Position numbers and translations under genes: made by a program. This document shows positions 52,067 through 59,686 of a DNA stretch of 64,000 nt, piece after piece (position 1 is the first letter of the stretch; the number at the start of each line of letters is the position of its first letter). The DNA is from Cognatiyoonia koreensis (GTDB lineage: Bacteria > Pseudomonadota > Alphaproteobacteria > Rhodobacterales > Rhodobacteraceae): assembly GCF_900109295.1 (NCBI RefSeq), contig NZ_FOIZ01000001.1:2170001-2234000 (forward strand), given 5' to 3'. The notes beneath the pieces are model-generated. The model ran no database searches. It had not been told where the DNA came from and saw only the letters and a list, made by a program, of their open reading frames with translations.

Positions 52067-52707
52067 ACAGTCTTGTCCTCGAATTGGCAGAGGTCGCGGA
52101 TCAGACATGCCTGGCATTTGGGTTTTCTGGCGACGCATGTATAGCGCCCGTGCAGGATTAGCCAGTGGTGGGCGTGCAGTTGGAAATCTGCTGGAATATG
52201 GTCCTCGATCGCGCGTTCAACTGCATCGACATCCTTGCCCGGTGCAATGCCTGTGCGGTTGCCGACCCGGAAAATATGCGTGTCCACAGCCTGCGCAGGT
52301 TGCCCCCACCACATGTTCAGCACCACGTTAGCAGTCTTTCGACCCACACCCGGAAGCGATTGCAAGGCAGCGCGGGAATTTGGCACCTCTCCGCCGTATT
52401 CATCCACGAGGATCTGGCTCATTTTCATCGCGTTCTTGGCCTTCTGGCGAAACAGGCCAATCGTCTTGATGTGCTCTGTCAGCCCGTCGATCCCGAGATC
52501 GAGCATCTTTTGCGGTGTGTCCGCCACCTTGAAAAGCGCACGTGTGGCCCGGTTCACTCCGGCATCCGTCGCCTGCGCAGACAGCGCAACAGCGACGCAA
52601 AGCGTGTAAACATTCACATGTTCCAACTCGCCCTTCGGTTCCGCCTCTGCGGCTTGAAAGCGTTCGAAGATACGCCGAATGGTGTGGTAATCAAGTTGTT
52701 TTGCCAT
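52063..52707 (-). CDS. nth: Endonuclease III (DNA glycosylase/AP lyase)
   Basis: A 214-residue endonuclease III. The helix-hairpin-helix with catalytic lysine is LPGVGRKTAN (K124), the catalytic aspartate is D142 in VDTHIFRV, and the 4Fe-4S ligands are C191, C198, C201, C207 in the order C-x6-C-x2-C-x5-C. It removes oxidised pyrimidines. Start is taken at MAKQLDYH; an ATG two codons earlier is also possible and no strong ribosome site is visible. It is divergent from the Ada-type methyltransferase gene with about 60 bases between, so both DNA-repair genes share a regulatory gap. Confidence 0.95.
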   Translation of the reverse strand: MAKQLDYHTIRRIFERFQAAEAEPKGELEHVNVYTLCVAVALSAQATDAGVNRATRALFKVADTPQKMLDLGIDGLTEHIKTIGLFRQKAKNAMKMSQILVDEYGGEVPNSRAALQSLPGVGRKTANVVLNMWWGQPAQAVDTHIFRVGNRTGIAPGKDVDAVERAIEDHIPADFQLHAHHWLILHGRYTCVARKPKCQACLIRDLCQFEDKTV

Positions 52708-52767
52708 GCCCATCGTATGCGCAATTTTCGGGTCGCTCGCAACGCCCCGCTTGCCTATCATCATCTC

Positions 52768-53604
52768 ATGACACAGGAAAACGCATATCACTACCAGGTC
52801 ATGGCCCGCGCAATCGAGCTGCTGGATGCCGCGGACGAAACGCTTTCACTGGCGGACATCGCCGCACAGATGAAAATGTCACCGGCCCATTTCCAACGCC
52901 TGTTTTCGCAATGGGTCGGCGTCAGCCCCAAGCGCTATCAGCAGTACCTGACGCTTGGCCACGCCAAGACGCTTTTGCGTGAACGCTTTACCATGCTTGA
53001 AACGGCAGACTCGGTTGGCCTGTCCGGATCCGGACGCTTGCATGATCTGTTTCTACGCTGGGAGGCCATGTCGCCGGGTGAATTCGCGGCAGGCGGGAAA
53101 GGCCTGACCATAAAATGGGGTTGGTTTGACAGTGCGTTCGGGCCAGCACTGGTGATGGGGACAGACAAGGGGATTTGCGGTCTGGCTTTCGCAGCGGAGT
53201 CCGGCATGGAAGCGGCGATGGACGACTTGACTTCACGCTGGCCGGACGCCGAATTCGCCGAAGACCATGCAGCACTTTCGAGTTGGGCGCGTGCCGCATT
53301 GGCAATGGATGGTGACACCCGTCTTCACATGATCGGAGCCCCGTTTCAGTTGAAGGTCTGGGAGGCGCTTTTGGCGATCCCGTCAGGGCACGTGACAACC
53401 TATAGCGAAATAGCGAAATCAATCGGTCATCCGAAAGCGGTCCGCGCTGTCGGTACAGCCGTCGGGCGTAATCCGGTGAGCTGGCTGATTCCCTGTCACC
53501 GTGCACTGCGCAAATCGGGTGCGCTTGGCGGGTATCATTGGGGGCTTCCGGTGAAACGCGCGATGCTCGCCTACGAGTCGGCGAAGGCGGACGCCGCCGC
53601 GTAA
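52768..53604 (+). CDS. AraC-type HTH / methylated-DNA-cysteine methyltransferase fusion (Ada-like, lacking N-terminal zinc domain)
   Basis: A 278-residue protein. Residues ~1-110 are an AraC-type DNA-binding domain (SLADIAAQMKMSPAHFQRLFSQWVGVSPKRYQQY, a second HTH at ~79-104), and ~112-275 are an O6-alkylguanine-DNA methyltransferase with the acceptor cysteine C243 in PCHR. E. coli Ada has in addition an N-terminal zinc domain sensing methylphosphotriesters; here that domain is missing, so alkylation sensing must differ. It sits divergently opposite nth. ATG 52768 is the first Met in frame that does not overlap nth. Confidence 0.9.
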   Translation: MTQENAYHYQVMARAIELLDAADETLSLADIAAQMKMSPAHFQRLFSQWVGVSPKRYQQYLTLGHAKTLLRERFTMLETADSVGLSGSGRLHDLFLRWEAMSPGEFAAGGKGLTIKWGWFDSAFGPALVMGTDKGICGLAFAAESGMEAAMDDLTSRWPDAEFAEDHAALSSWARAALAMDGDTRLHMIGAPFQLKVWEALLAIPSGHVTTYSEIAKSIGHPKAVRAVGTAVGRNPVSWLIPCHRALRKSGALGGYHWGLPVKRAMLAYESAKADAAA

Positions 53605-53657
53605 CCCCATAGAAATAGGCGAGTTATCGCCATGCAACCCTTCGTTATTGGATAGCA

Positions 53658-53702
53658 GCGCAGTTTGCGCTTTATACAAACTACAGATAAGCGCAATTGC
53701 GC
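53658..53702. promoter_or_regulatory. Two GCGCA/TGCGC palindromes upstream of the OmpA-like lipoprotein gene
   Basis: GCGCA-GTT-TGCGC (53658-53670) and the perfect palindrome GCGCAATTGCGC (53691-53702) lie with centres about 32 bases apart, roughly three helical turns. They are in the 123-base gap before the lipoprotein gene. The spacing suggests two copies of the same regulator-binding site; no regulator can be named. Confidence 0.45.
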
Positions 53703-53727
53703 TCTCCCAAATAACGGAACTTGTCTC

Positions 53728-54372
53728 ATGACACTGACTAAAATCTCTCTCGGTCTTGCAGCGGTCGCATTTGTTGCCGCGTGTGATGGAACCCGACCAA
53801 ACAACAACCAGAACGCAGAACAAGGCGCACTGATCGGTGCCGGCGTCGGTGCACTTGCAGGCGTCATTTCCGGCGACAGCGTCGACGAGCGCCGCCGCAA
53901 TGCTGTTCTTGGTGCCGCAATTGGTGCCGCTGGTGGTGCCGCAATCGGCAACCAGCTGGACCGCCAGGAAGAAGAGCTGCGTCGCTCGCTTGGTGGCAAC
54001 GTGGGTATCGTGAACAACGGCAACAATCTTGTCGTGACGCTGCCACAGGACATCCTGTTTGCAACGAATTCCACCTCTGTATCCGGTTCAGCACAGGCTG
54101 ATCTGCGCACACTCGCAGCGTCAATGAACCAGTACCCGAACACTACGGTGAATGTCATTGGTCACACTGACAACGTGGGCGACGCTTCATTCAACTTTGA
54201 CCTGTCCCAGCGCCGTGCGCAGGCCGTATCTTCGGTACTCATCAACGCTGGCGTGAACCCGTCGCGAATCCGCTCTGTCGGTCGTGGCGAAGACGCACCT
54301 GTGGCAACAAACCTGACAGCCGATGGCCGTCAGCAGAACCGCCGCGTCGAAATCGTTATCACCCCTAACTAA
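53728..54372 (+). CDS. OmpA-family lipoprotein with glycine-zipper region
   Basis: A 214-residue lipoprotein. The signal peptide ends in a lipobox VAAC (C19). Residues ~35-75 form a glycine-zipper (GALIGAGVGALAGVISG, then AVLGAAIGAAGGAAIGN), followed by a C-terminal OmpA domain (about 95-212; with NVIGHTDNVGDASFNFDLSQRRAQAV and the RIRSVGRGEDAPV segment) that binds peptidoglycan. It likely anchors the outer membrane to the cell wall. ATG 53728 has GGAAC nearby. A strong terminator follows at 54395. Confidence 0.92.
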   Translation: MTLTKISLGLAAVAFVAACDGTRPNNNQNAEQGALIGAGVGALAGVISGDSVDERRRNAVLGAAIGAAGGAAIGNQLDRQEEELRRSLGGNVGIVNNGNNLVVTLPQDILFATNSTSVSGSAQADLRTLAASMNQYPNTTVNVIGHTDNVGDASFNFDLSQRRAQAVSSVLINAGVNPSRIRSVGRGEDAPVATNLTADGRQQNRRVEIVITPN

Positions 54373-54394
54373 GCGGGCGATCTTACCAATTCAG

Positions 54395-54423
54395 AAAGGG
54401 CCGCCGTTTCGGTGGCCCTTTTT
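54395..54423 (+). terminator. Intrinsic terminator after OmpA-like lipoprotein
   Basis: AAAGGGCCGCC and GGTGGCCCTTT form an 11-base-pair stem (one G-U pair) with a GTTTC loop, followed by TT(TT). It ends 22 bases before the inverted repeat of the next gene. Confidence 0.9.
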
Positions 54424-54444
54424 CCATTTGTGGTTCGCGCAAAG

Positions 54445-54463
54445 TGGTCATATGTTTTGACCA
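54445..54463. promoter_or_regulatory. TGGTCA-N7-TGACCA inverted repeat upstream of FadR-type gene
   Basis: TGGTCA and TGACCA are a perfect 6-base inverted repeat, equal to TGGT-N11-ACCA. It lies 20 bases before the ATG at 54483. The 23 bases around it are identical at 17 positions to the glcD operator region at 15290-15312, with the same half-site spacing, so autoregulation and control of glcDEF by the encoded regulator are predicted. Confidence 0.6.
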
Positions 54464-54482
54464 ATCAGTTCGGGATACCACC

Positions 54483-55250
54483 ATGCCATTTGAAACCGTT
54501 CAGCAGGAGAAACTCTCGCATGGCGTGATGCGCCAGATTGAAAGCCTGATCCTGCGCGGGATTTTACGGCCCGGTGAAAGGCTGCCGTCTGAACGCGAAT
54601 TAAGCGAACGGATGGGTGTTTCGCGTCCGTCACTGCGCGAAGCCCTGGCAGACCTCCAGAACCGCGGCTTACTGACCTCGAAAGCGGGGGCGGGTGTTTT
54701 TGTGGCGGATGTTCTGGGCAGTGCATTTTCACCAGCCTTGATAACCTTGTTTGCGACGCATGATGCGGCGGTTTTTGACTACCTCAGCTTTCGGCGCGAC
54801 ATGGAAGGCCTTGCCGCTGAACGCGCCGCACGGCTGGGCACAGAGACTGATCTGAAGGTCATCGACACGATCTTTCGGAAAATGGAAGTCGCCCATCAGA
54901 AGCGCAATCCGAACGACGAGGCCCAACTTGATGCCGATTTCCACCTCGCCATCATCGAGGCAAGCCACAACATCATCATGCTGCATATGATGCGCTCGAT
55001 GTACGAACTGCTTCGCGAAGGCGTGTTTTACAATCGTGGAATCATGTTCAAGCAACGCATGACCCGTGACCAACTTCTGGATCAACACAGAGCGATCAAT
55101 GATGCCTTGCAAGCCCGCGACCCCGAAGGCGCGCGCGCCGCTGTGGCGACCCACCTTGACTATGTGAAACAAGCGCTTACCGACCAGCAGAAGGTGGACG
55201 AGAACGAAGTCTACGCCAAGAAGAGGTTCGCGCACGAGCAGGAACGTTAG
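54483..55250 (+). CDS. FadR-subfamily GntR transcriptional regulator (probable GlcC-like)
   Basis: A 255-residue regulator. The N-terminal winged helix has LPSERELSERMGVSRPSLREALADLQNRGLL (~35-65), typical of GntR, and the C-terminal ~160 residues form an FCD domain with likely metal-ligand residues D121/H125-type (DADFHLAIIEASHN, ~149-162) and a later DQHRAINDAL. FadR-subfamily members that use lactate, pyruvate or glycolate as ligands have this layout. The gene is flanked by its own TGGT...ACCA repeat. The start ATG at 54483 is preferred to 54444, which lies inside the repeat. Confidence 0.88.
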   Translation: MPFETVQQEKLSHGVMRQIESLILRGILRPGERLPSERELSERMGVSRPSLREALADLQNRGLLTSKAGAGVFVADVLGSAFSPALITLFATHDAAVFDYLSFRRDMEGLAAERAARLGTETDLKVIDTIFRKMEVAHQKRNPNDEAQLDADFHLAIIEASHNIIMLHMMRSMYELLREGVFYNRGIMFKQRMTRDQLLDQHRAINDALQARDPEGARAAVATHLDYVKQALTDQQKVDENEVYAKKRFAHEQER

Positions 55251-55603
55251 CCTCGTTCGACCAGCGACAGTTGCGGCGCAAACCAATACGGTGAAACCGG
55301 TGCAAGCCGCCCGTTCTCTGTCACTTCGATCAAGTAGCAATAACAGTTGCGGAACTTGTGCCATTCGACGCCAACAACGCGCCTTCGCTTTTCGGGTCTG
55401 GCCCTAAGGCGCACGACGTCACCGACGTTGAATTCCGGCTTTCCAACGGGTTGGGAATAGATTTTCCCGCTGGATGGCTCATCGAAGTAATGCCACCATG
55501 GACGTTCCTTTTTCGCAGACCGCGCAGGTTTCCAGAACGACCGCCTCACTGGCGAATCCTTGTTGTCAAATGAACCATGCCGATTGTCTACCAAATCACG
55601 CAT
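55247..55603 (-). CDS. Small protein of unknown function
   Basis: A 118-residue basic protein, unrecognised. Its C-terminal half (FNVGDVVRLRARPEKRRRVVGVEWHKFRNCYCYLIEV) looks like a small SH3/KOW-like beta barrel, the kind found in nucleic-acid-binding or Tudor-like domains; this is only a pattern resemblance. The ATG at 55603 lies next to the terminator of the atp operon, so its promoter must overlap that terminator or read-through from the atp operon supplies its mRNA. It overlaps the convergent GntR gene by 4 bases at the 3' end. Confidence 0.55.
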   Translation of the reverse strand: MRDLVDNRHGSFDNKDSPVRRSFWKPARSAKKERPWWHYFDEPSSGKIYSQPVGKPEFNVGDVVRLRARPEKRRRVVGVEWHKFRNCYCYLIEVTENGRLAPVSPYWFAPQLSLVERG

Positions 55604-55605
55604 AA

Positions 55606-55641
55606 CAAAAAAGCCCCGCGCGTTTCCGCCGGGGCTTTTTG
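55606..55641. terminator. Intrinsic terminator of the atp operon
   Basis: GCCCCG and CGGGGC form a GC-rich 6-base-pair stem with a 10-11 base loop, extended by A/T pairs, flanked by A-run and T-run, so it is a good terminator in either direction. It lies 21 bases behind the atpF stop. Confidence 0.85.
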
Positions 55642-55661
55642 TCAATTGGTATGATATCAGC

Positions 55662-56222
55662 TTAGTGCAGCTTTTCACCGACCGTGGCGATCGCTTCATC
55701 AACCAGTGTGTTGGCGCCTTTGGCGTCCATCTGTTTGGCGATGACGTCGCGTGCGGCAGCGACAGCAACTGTTACGGCCTGGTTGCGGATGTCCTTGATC
55801 GCTGCAGCTTGCGCGGCGTCGATCTGTTCTTCAGCAGCGGCAAGGCGACGAGTGATGGAAGATGCGATATCGTCTTTCGCGGTCGCGGCAGCGCGTTGGG
55901 CTTCTTCTTTTGCGGAAGTCACGATGCGTTTGGCCTGTTCTTGCACTTCTTTGTGTTTACGCTCGTAAGAGGCAAGCAGCGACTGCGCTTCTTCGCGAAG
56001 GGCTTTGGCTTCATCAAGCTCGGACTTGATTGTATCTGCACGCCGGTCGAGCATTTTGCCGACCATTGTCGGAACCTTGTAGTAAAGCAGAATGCCCACG
56101 AACAAGAGGAACGCGATCAGGACGATGAAGTCCGTGTTCGCCAGCGAAAAGAAACCCTTTTCGCCCGCCGCAAATGCGGGTGAGGCCGCGACGGTCAAAA
56201 GGGCGGTTGCAAAATAGCGCAT
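55662..56222 (-). CDS. atpF: F0F1 ATP synthase subunit b (AtpF)
   Basis: A 186-residue b subunit. It has an N-terminal signal-like helix region, a membrane helix (about 30-50; FIVLIAFLLFVGILLYY) and a long amphipathic helix rich in Ala, Glu and Lys (about 55-180), the peripheral stalk. It is the last gene of atpIBEXF, 3 bases behind atpX. The presence of both b and b' genes is the form found in phototrophic and related Alphaproteobacteria. Confidence 0.95.
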   Translation of the reverse strand: MRYFATALLTVAASPAFAAGEKGFFSLANTDFIVLIAFLLFVGILLYYKVPTMVGKMLDRRADTIKSELDEAKALREEAQSLLASYERKHKEVQEQAKRIVTSAKEEAQRAAATAKDDIASSITRRLAAAEEQIDAAQAAAIKDIRNQAVTVAVAAARDVIAKQMDAKGANTLVDEAIATVGEKLH

Positions 56223-56225
56223 GGT

Positions 56226-56774
56226 CTACCCTTTCATCCGTGCTGAAACGGCGGCGTTAATTGTTTTCGCGTCCGCTGTGCCACCCATAGAGGCAACGAT
56301 TGCCTTTGCGGTGTCTTTGGCAACTTCGGTAACGCTCTTGGCTGCGCCGTCACGGATCTCCGCGATTGCAGCTTCGCTTTCCGCAGTCTTTTCAGCGATC
56401 TGCGCGTCGGCTTTTGCAAGCTCAGCGTCCAGATCAGCCTGAATTTCCGCTTTGGCGTCAGCAACGATTTTCGCGGCTTCGACACGGGCGTCAGCCAGTG
56501 CCTTTTCATAGGCTGCTTCAGCCTCGACGGCTTTCTGCTTCAGTTCTTCTGCCGCAGACAGATCGTTGGTGATTGTCCCAGCACGTTCGGCCAGAACAGC
56601 CCCGATGCGCGGCAAAGCGATCCGCGACATGATGAAGAAGATCACGACAAGCGCGACCACCAACCAGAATACCTGATTGCCCATCCAATCCGCGCAAAGC
56701 TGCGGCATGCCAATGGCAGACCCATCTGGTCCAACGCATGCGCCTGCAACGGCCTCTGTTGTTTCTGTCGCCAT
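56226..56774 (-). CDS. atpX: F0F1 ATP synthase subunit b' (AtpX/AtpG)
   Basis: A 182-residue b' subunit with a membrane helix at about 32-52 ([21 protein letters not shown]) after a short N-terminal region, and a long charged helix to the C-terminus. It forms a heterodimeric stator with AtpF. It lies 80 bases behind atpE on the same strand. Confidence 0.95.
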   Translation of the reverse strand: MATETTEAVAGACVGPDGSAIGMPQLCADWMGNQVFWLVVALVVIFFIMSRIALPRIGAVLAERAGTITNDLSAAEELKQKAVEAEAAYEKALADARVEAAKIVADAKAEIQADLDAELAKADAQIAEKTAESEAAIAEIRDGAAKSVTEVAKDTAKAIVASMGGTADAKTINAAVSARMKG

Positions 56775-56854
56775 GAAGTGGCCCCCGAATAACCTTGAAA
56801 GTTTACGGGTCAGGGCGCAACCGCCCTAACCCGCCGTAAGGATATGGGTTGTTC

Positions 56855-57079
56855 TTAGACGGCGAACATCAGCAGGAGCGAGACGAGGAACGCGAAGATC
56901 CCCAGGGCTTCTGCGAAGGCCAGACCGATGAACAGTGTTGCTGTCTGCGATGCAGCAGCAGATGGGTTGCGCAAAGCGCCTGCGAGGTAGTTGCCAGCAA
57001 CAGTACCAACACCGATTGCGGCAGCGCCGGAACCGATTGCAGCAAGACCAGCGCCGATGTGTGCGAGTTCACCTTCCAT
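56855..57079 (-). CDS. atpE: F0F1 ATP synthase subunit c (AtpE)
   Basis: A 74-residue proteolipid with two transmembrane helices. The loop AGALRNPSA lies between them (~33-41), and the proton-binding residue is E57 in [10 protein letters not shown]. It forms the rotating c-ring. It lies 58 bases behind atpB and has 80 bases to the next gene. Confidence 0.97.
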   Translation of the reverse strand: MEGELAHIGAGLAAIGSGAAAIGVGTVAGNYLAGALRNPSAAASQTATLFIGLAFAEALGIFAFLVSLLLMFAV

Positions 57080-57137
57080 GAGAATTCTCCTTACGATTGG
57101 AAGTTAGAAAGATTGGCGGGCGATATGCCCGCTATTG

Positions 57138-57929
57138 TTAGTGTGCGGGATGCAGCGCGTCTTTCAGGTAGACGCACGTCAAGATCGTGAAAACATAGGC
57201 CTGGATGCCGCAAACGAGGATTTCCAAGCCATAAATCGCCGTGATGCCCAGAATCGCGAGTGGGGACACCAGCGCCAGCGCGGCAAAGCCTGCGAAAACC
57301 TTGATCACGGCGTGGCCTGCCATGATGTTACCGGCCAGACGAATAGAGTGGCTGACAGGGCGCACGAAGTACGAGATCACTTCGATGATGGCGATGATCG
57401 GGCGCAGGATCGCTGGTGCGTCTTTCATCCAGAAAAGGCCAAGGAATGCAGCGCCGTTCAGCACAAAGCCAAGGATCGTCACGCAGATGAAGACCCCGAA
57501 ACCAAGGACCGCAGTCACAGCGATCATGGATGTCGGCGAATAAGACATCGGCAAGAGTGCGAGATAGTTCGAGAACAGAATAAATACGAATAGCGTCATG
57601 ATGTACGGGAAATACTTGACGCCGTCCTTGCCGGTGACGTCTTCGACCATCTTGTAGATGAAGCCGTAGACCAGTTCGCCAATGGACTGCACCCGTGTCG
57701 GGATGATTGCGCGGCCACGCGAGCCAACAACAAACAGAAGGAAGATGCAAAGGACGGCGACAGCCATCCAAAGTGTCACGTTTGTCGGTGTGAACATGCC
57801 GATCTGGGTCGGTCCGTCAGCCGGTCCACCGAACATGCCGCCCGGTCCAAACAACGGCTTAACGATGAACTGATCCAGCGGATGGAAAACCAGACCGCCT
57901 TCGGATTGTGCGTCAGTTTCAGTCGCCAC
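57138..57929 (-). CDS. atpB: F0F1 ATP synthase subunit a (AtpB)
   Basis: A 263-residue integral membrane protein with five to six helices; the conserved arginine lies in helix 4 region of [22 protein letters not shown] (~197-218). It forms the proton channel against the c-ring. The start is a GTG at 57929 with GAGGGTGACG in front and [12 protein letters not shown] as the first residues; the frame is open upstream but overlaps atpI. It overlaps the end of atpI by 11 bases. Confidence 0.93.
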   Translation of the reverse strand: MATETDAQSEGGLVFHPLDQFIVKPLFGPGGMFGGPADGPTQIGMFTPTNVTLWMAVAVLCIFLLFVVGSRGRAIIPTRVQSIGELVYGFIYKMVEDVTGKDGVKYFPYIMTLFVFILFSNYLALLPMSYSPTSMIAVTAVLGFGVFICVTILGFVLNGAAFLGLFWMKDAPAILRPIIAIIEVISYFVRPVSHSIRLAGNIMAGHAVIKVFAGFAALALVSPLAILGITAIYGLEILVCGIQAYVFTILTCVYLKDALHPAH

Positions 57930-58263
57930 TTTCGTCACCCTCGTCTCTTGCAGCTTGCGCTGCTTCTTGTTTCGTTTGCACTTCCTTGGCGCTGCGCACC
58001 ATGGTGAGAACACCAGCCGCAAGGCCAAAGAAGATAAACAGCACCATCATGAAAGGTTGGGTTCCCAGTAGGTAATCCAGCCCGTATCCGATGCCAAAAC
58101 CGATCGCGAGACCGGCCACCAATTCAATCACCATGCGCCAGGCGAGTTGCGCCTGTGAATAGTGCTCCTCTGCGTGGTCCTTGACCTTCTGCGGCGCGCG
58201 CTTTGCAGCCAGTCTGGCCTCTAGCGCTGCGAGCCGGTCGTCGGGATCTGTCGGATCAGACAA
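57919..58263 (-). CDS. atpI: ATP synthase protein I (AtpI)
   Basis: A 114-residue protein with two membrane helices (about 45-66 and 71-91; [22 protein letters not shown] and [16 protein letters not shown]) and charged ends, as AtpI. The initiation codon appears to be TTG at 58263, with GGGGGAA before it, because the [18 protein letters not shown]-terminus is the normal Rhodobacteral start and no ATG fits. It is first in atpIBEXF. Confidence 0.87.
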   Translation of the reverse strand: MSDPTDPDDRLAALEARLAAKRAPQKVKDHAEEHYSQAQLAWRMVIELVAGLAIGFGIGYGLDYLLGTQPFMMVLFIFFGLAAGVLTMVRSAKEVQTKQEAAQAARDEGDESGD

Positions 58264-58422
58264 GGAATTCCCCCACTCAGATATTGGGCATGGTCTAGGG
58301 TTGGATCGGAACAGAGTCAATAGAATGGAAATTGCCGATTTCTTCATTACAATCAAATGATTACACCATGACTGAATTGGTTGGTCGGGCCAGATATGCC
58401 GCAACTGGACCATTTTTCATAT

Positions 58423-58438
58423 TCAACCAATTGGTTGA
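58423..58438. promoter_or_regulatory. Perfect 16-base palindrome upstream of arsR-type gene
   Basis: TCAACCAATTGGTTGA is a perfect palindrome, 22 bases before the ATG of the ArsR-family gene, in the gap that also serves the divergent atp operon. It is a likely autoregulatory operator for the ArsR protein. Confidence 0.65.
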
Positions 58439-58460
58439 CCTTTGCAGCAACCAAGGCGTA

Positions 58461-58802
58461 ATGCGCAGTATGGTTTCGCATCTGGACATCGTTTTCACGG
58501 CACTGGCCGACTCGACCCGCCGGGAAATCCTGTCGATGCTGCTTGAGGACGATATGGCTGTCACAGACGTTGCCGCCCCCTTTGATATGTCCCTGGCTGC
58601 GATATCAAAGCATTTGCAGGTGTTGTCTGCCGCGGCGCTGATCAGTCAGGAAAAGCGCGGGCGGGTCAAATGGTGCAAACTCGAACCCGACGCGCTGCGC
58701 GAAGCTTCCGTCTGGATGAAGGGATTCGGTCAGATGGAAGGCATCGACCTAGATGCATTCGAACGGTTCCTTGATCAGGAAGAGCTTGCGCCCCGGACGT
58801 AA
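58461..58802 (+). CDS. ArsR-family transcriptional regulator
   Basis: A 113-residue winged-helix regulator. The FTALADSTRREILSMLLED (~10-28) and SLAAISKHLQVLSAAALISQEKRGR (~40-65) segments are the classical ArsR core. The metal-binding CxC motif of ArsR/SmtB is absent, so it is probably of the metal-independent (SdpR/BigR-like) group. A perfect palindrome lies upstream. The ATG at 58461 has AAGG close by; the frame is open from 58332. Its 3' end overlaps the convergent EamA gene by 28 bases. Confidence 0.87.
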   Translation: MRSMVSHLDIVFTALADSTRREILSMLLEDDMAVTDVAAPFDMSLAAISKHLQVLSAAALISQEKRGRVKWCKLEPDALREASVWMKGFGQMEGIDLDAFERFLDQEELAPRT

Positions 58803-59686
58803 TCCCGGTCCTCGTTCTTTAATAGCAGCAGAAGCGCCAATACTGTCATCGCGACACCCACTAGTAGAATTAAGGGTGGTGCTTGCTGCCCCATCGCAAT
58901 TGTCCACACGATTACCCAAGTTGGGGTGAGGTACGTGTAAGCCATAACCTTTGACGATGGCAGTTGAAGCGCCGCAAATTGGAGCAGAGTGAAAGTTGCC
59001 GCGCTTGCAAAGACAGCCGTGTAAAGAATGGTGATCCAAACGATGGCCGGCAGGTTCGCCCAGTCGGTCGCCATCAGATCACCCCATGCCCACGCCGTCA
59101 GCATGAGGGCACCTGCGATCAGTGTGCCAAAAGTAAAGGCAACGGCAGGCTCGCCACGGTTCAGCGTGGCGACCAAAGGCGTGTAAATGGCGTGGGAAAC
59201 GCATCCGACGAAATAGATTACTTCACCGCGACCTATATCGAAAGACATGAGCGCGCCGAGGTTTGCGCGGAAAATCACCCAAAGCGCCCCTGCCCCGCCG
59301 ATGGCAAGCGCCAGAGCAATACGTCCCGTGAAACGCTGCCGTAGCAGCAACCATCCAAACAGCGCGGACAGGATTGGCGTCAGGGTAAATACAGCAGCTG
59401 CGCTAACCGCTGGTGCGGTTTTCAGACCCTCGAACATCAAGACAAAATAAACGATGAAGAAGAACGCAAGAACGGGGTAGCGCCAGAGAGAATGCGCCAC
59501 AGTCCGCGGTAGGCCAGTGGTGGACAACGCCACGAACCCGACTACCATTGCTGCGATCCAGAACCGCACCGCATTCAGGGCCGCCGGTGCAATCTCGTTT
59601 GCCGCAAGTTCGCCCAGCGCGAATGACCCGGCAACAAGCGCAGAAAAGAGGAGCATCGCGAGATGCCCAGCGGTCGCAGGCGGCAT
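58775..59686 (-). CDS. DMT superfamily transporter (EamA family)
   Basis: A 303-residue integral membrane protein with ten predicted helices in two EamA repeats (~9-135 and ~150-290), e.g. LLFSALVAGSFALGELAANEI and TFGTLIAGALMLTAW. EamA proteins often export amino acids or metabolites. The ATG overlaps the stop of the upstream LysR gene as TAATG (minus strand), so both are probably co-transcribed. The substrate cannot be deduced. Confidence 0.88.
   Translation of the reverse strand: MPPATAGHLAMLLFSALVAGSFALGELAANEIAPAALNAVRFWIAAMVVGFVALSTTGLPRTVAHSLWRYPVLAFFFIVYFVLMFEGLKTAPAVSAAAVFTLTPILSALFGWLLLRQRFTGRIALALAIGGAGALWVIFRANLGALMSFDIGRGEVIYFVGCVSHAIYTPLVATLNRGEPAVAFTFGTLIAGALMLTAWAWGDLMATDWANLPAIVWITILYTAVFASAATFTLLQFAALQLPSSKVMAYTYLTPTWVIVWTIAMGQQAPPLILLVGVAMTVLALLLLLKNEDRDYVRGASSS

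Noticed and set aside
52165..52767. N-terminal extension of the Ada-like gene upstream of 52768.
   Set aside because: It is antisense to nth, which keeps all catalytic and Fe-S residues, and gives no Ada zinc-domain cysteine pattern.
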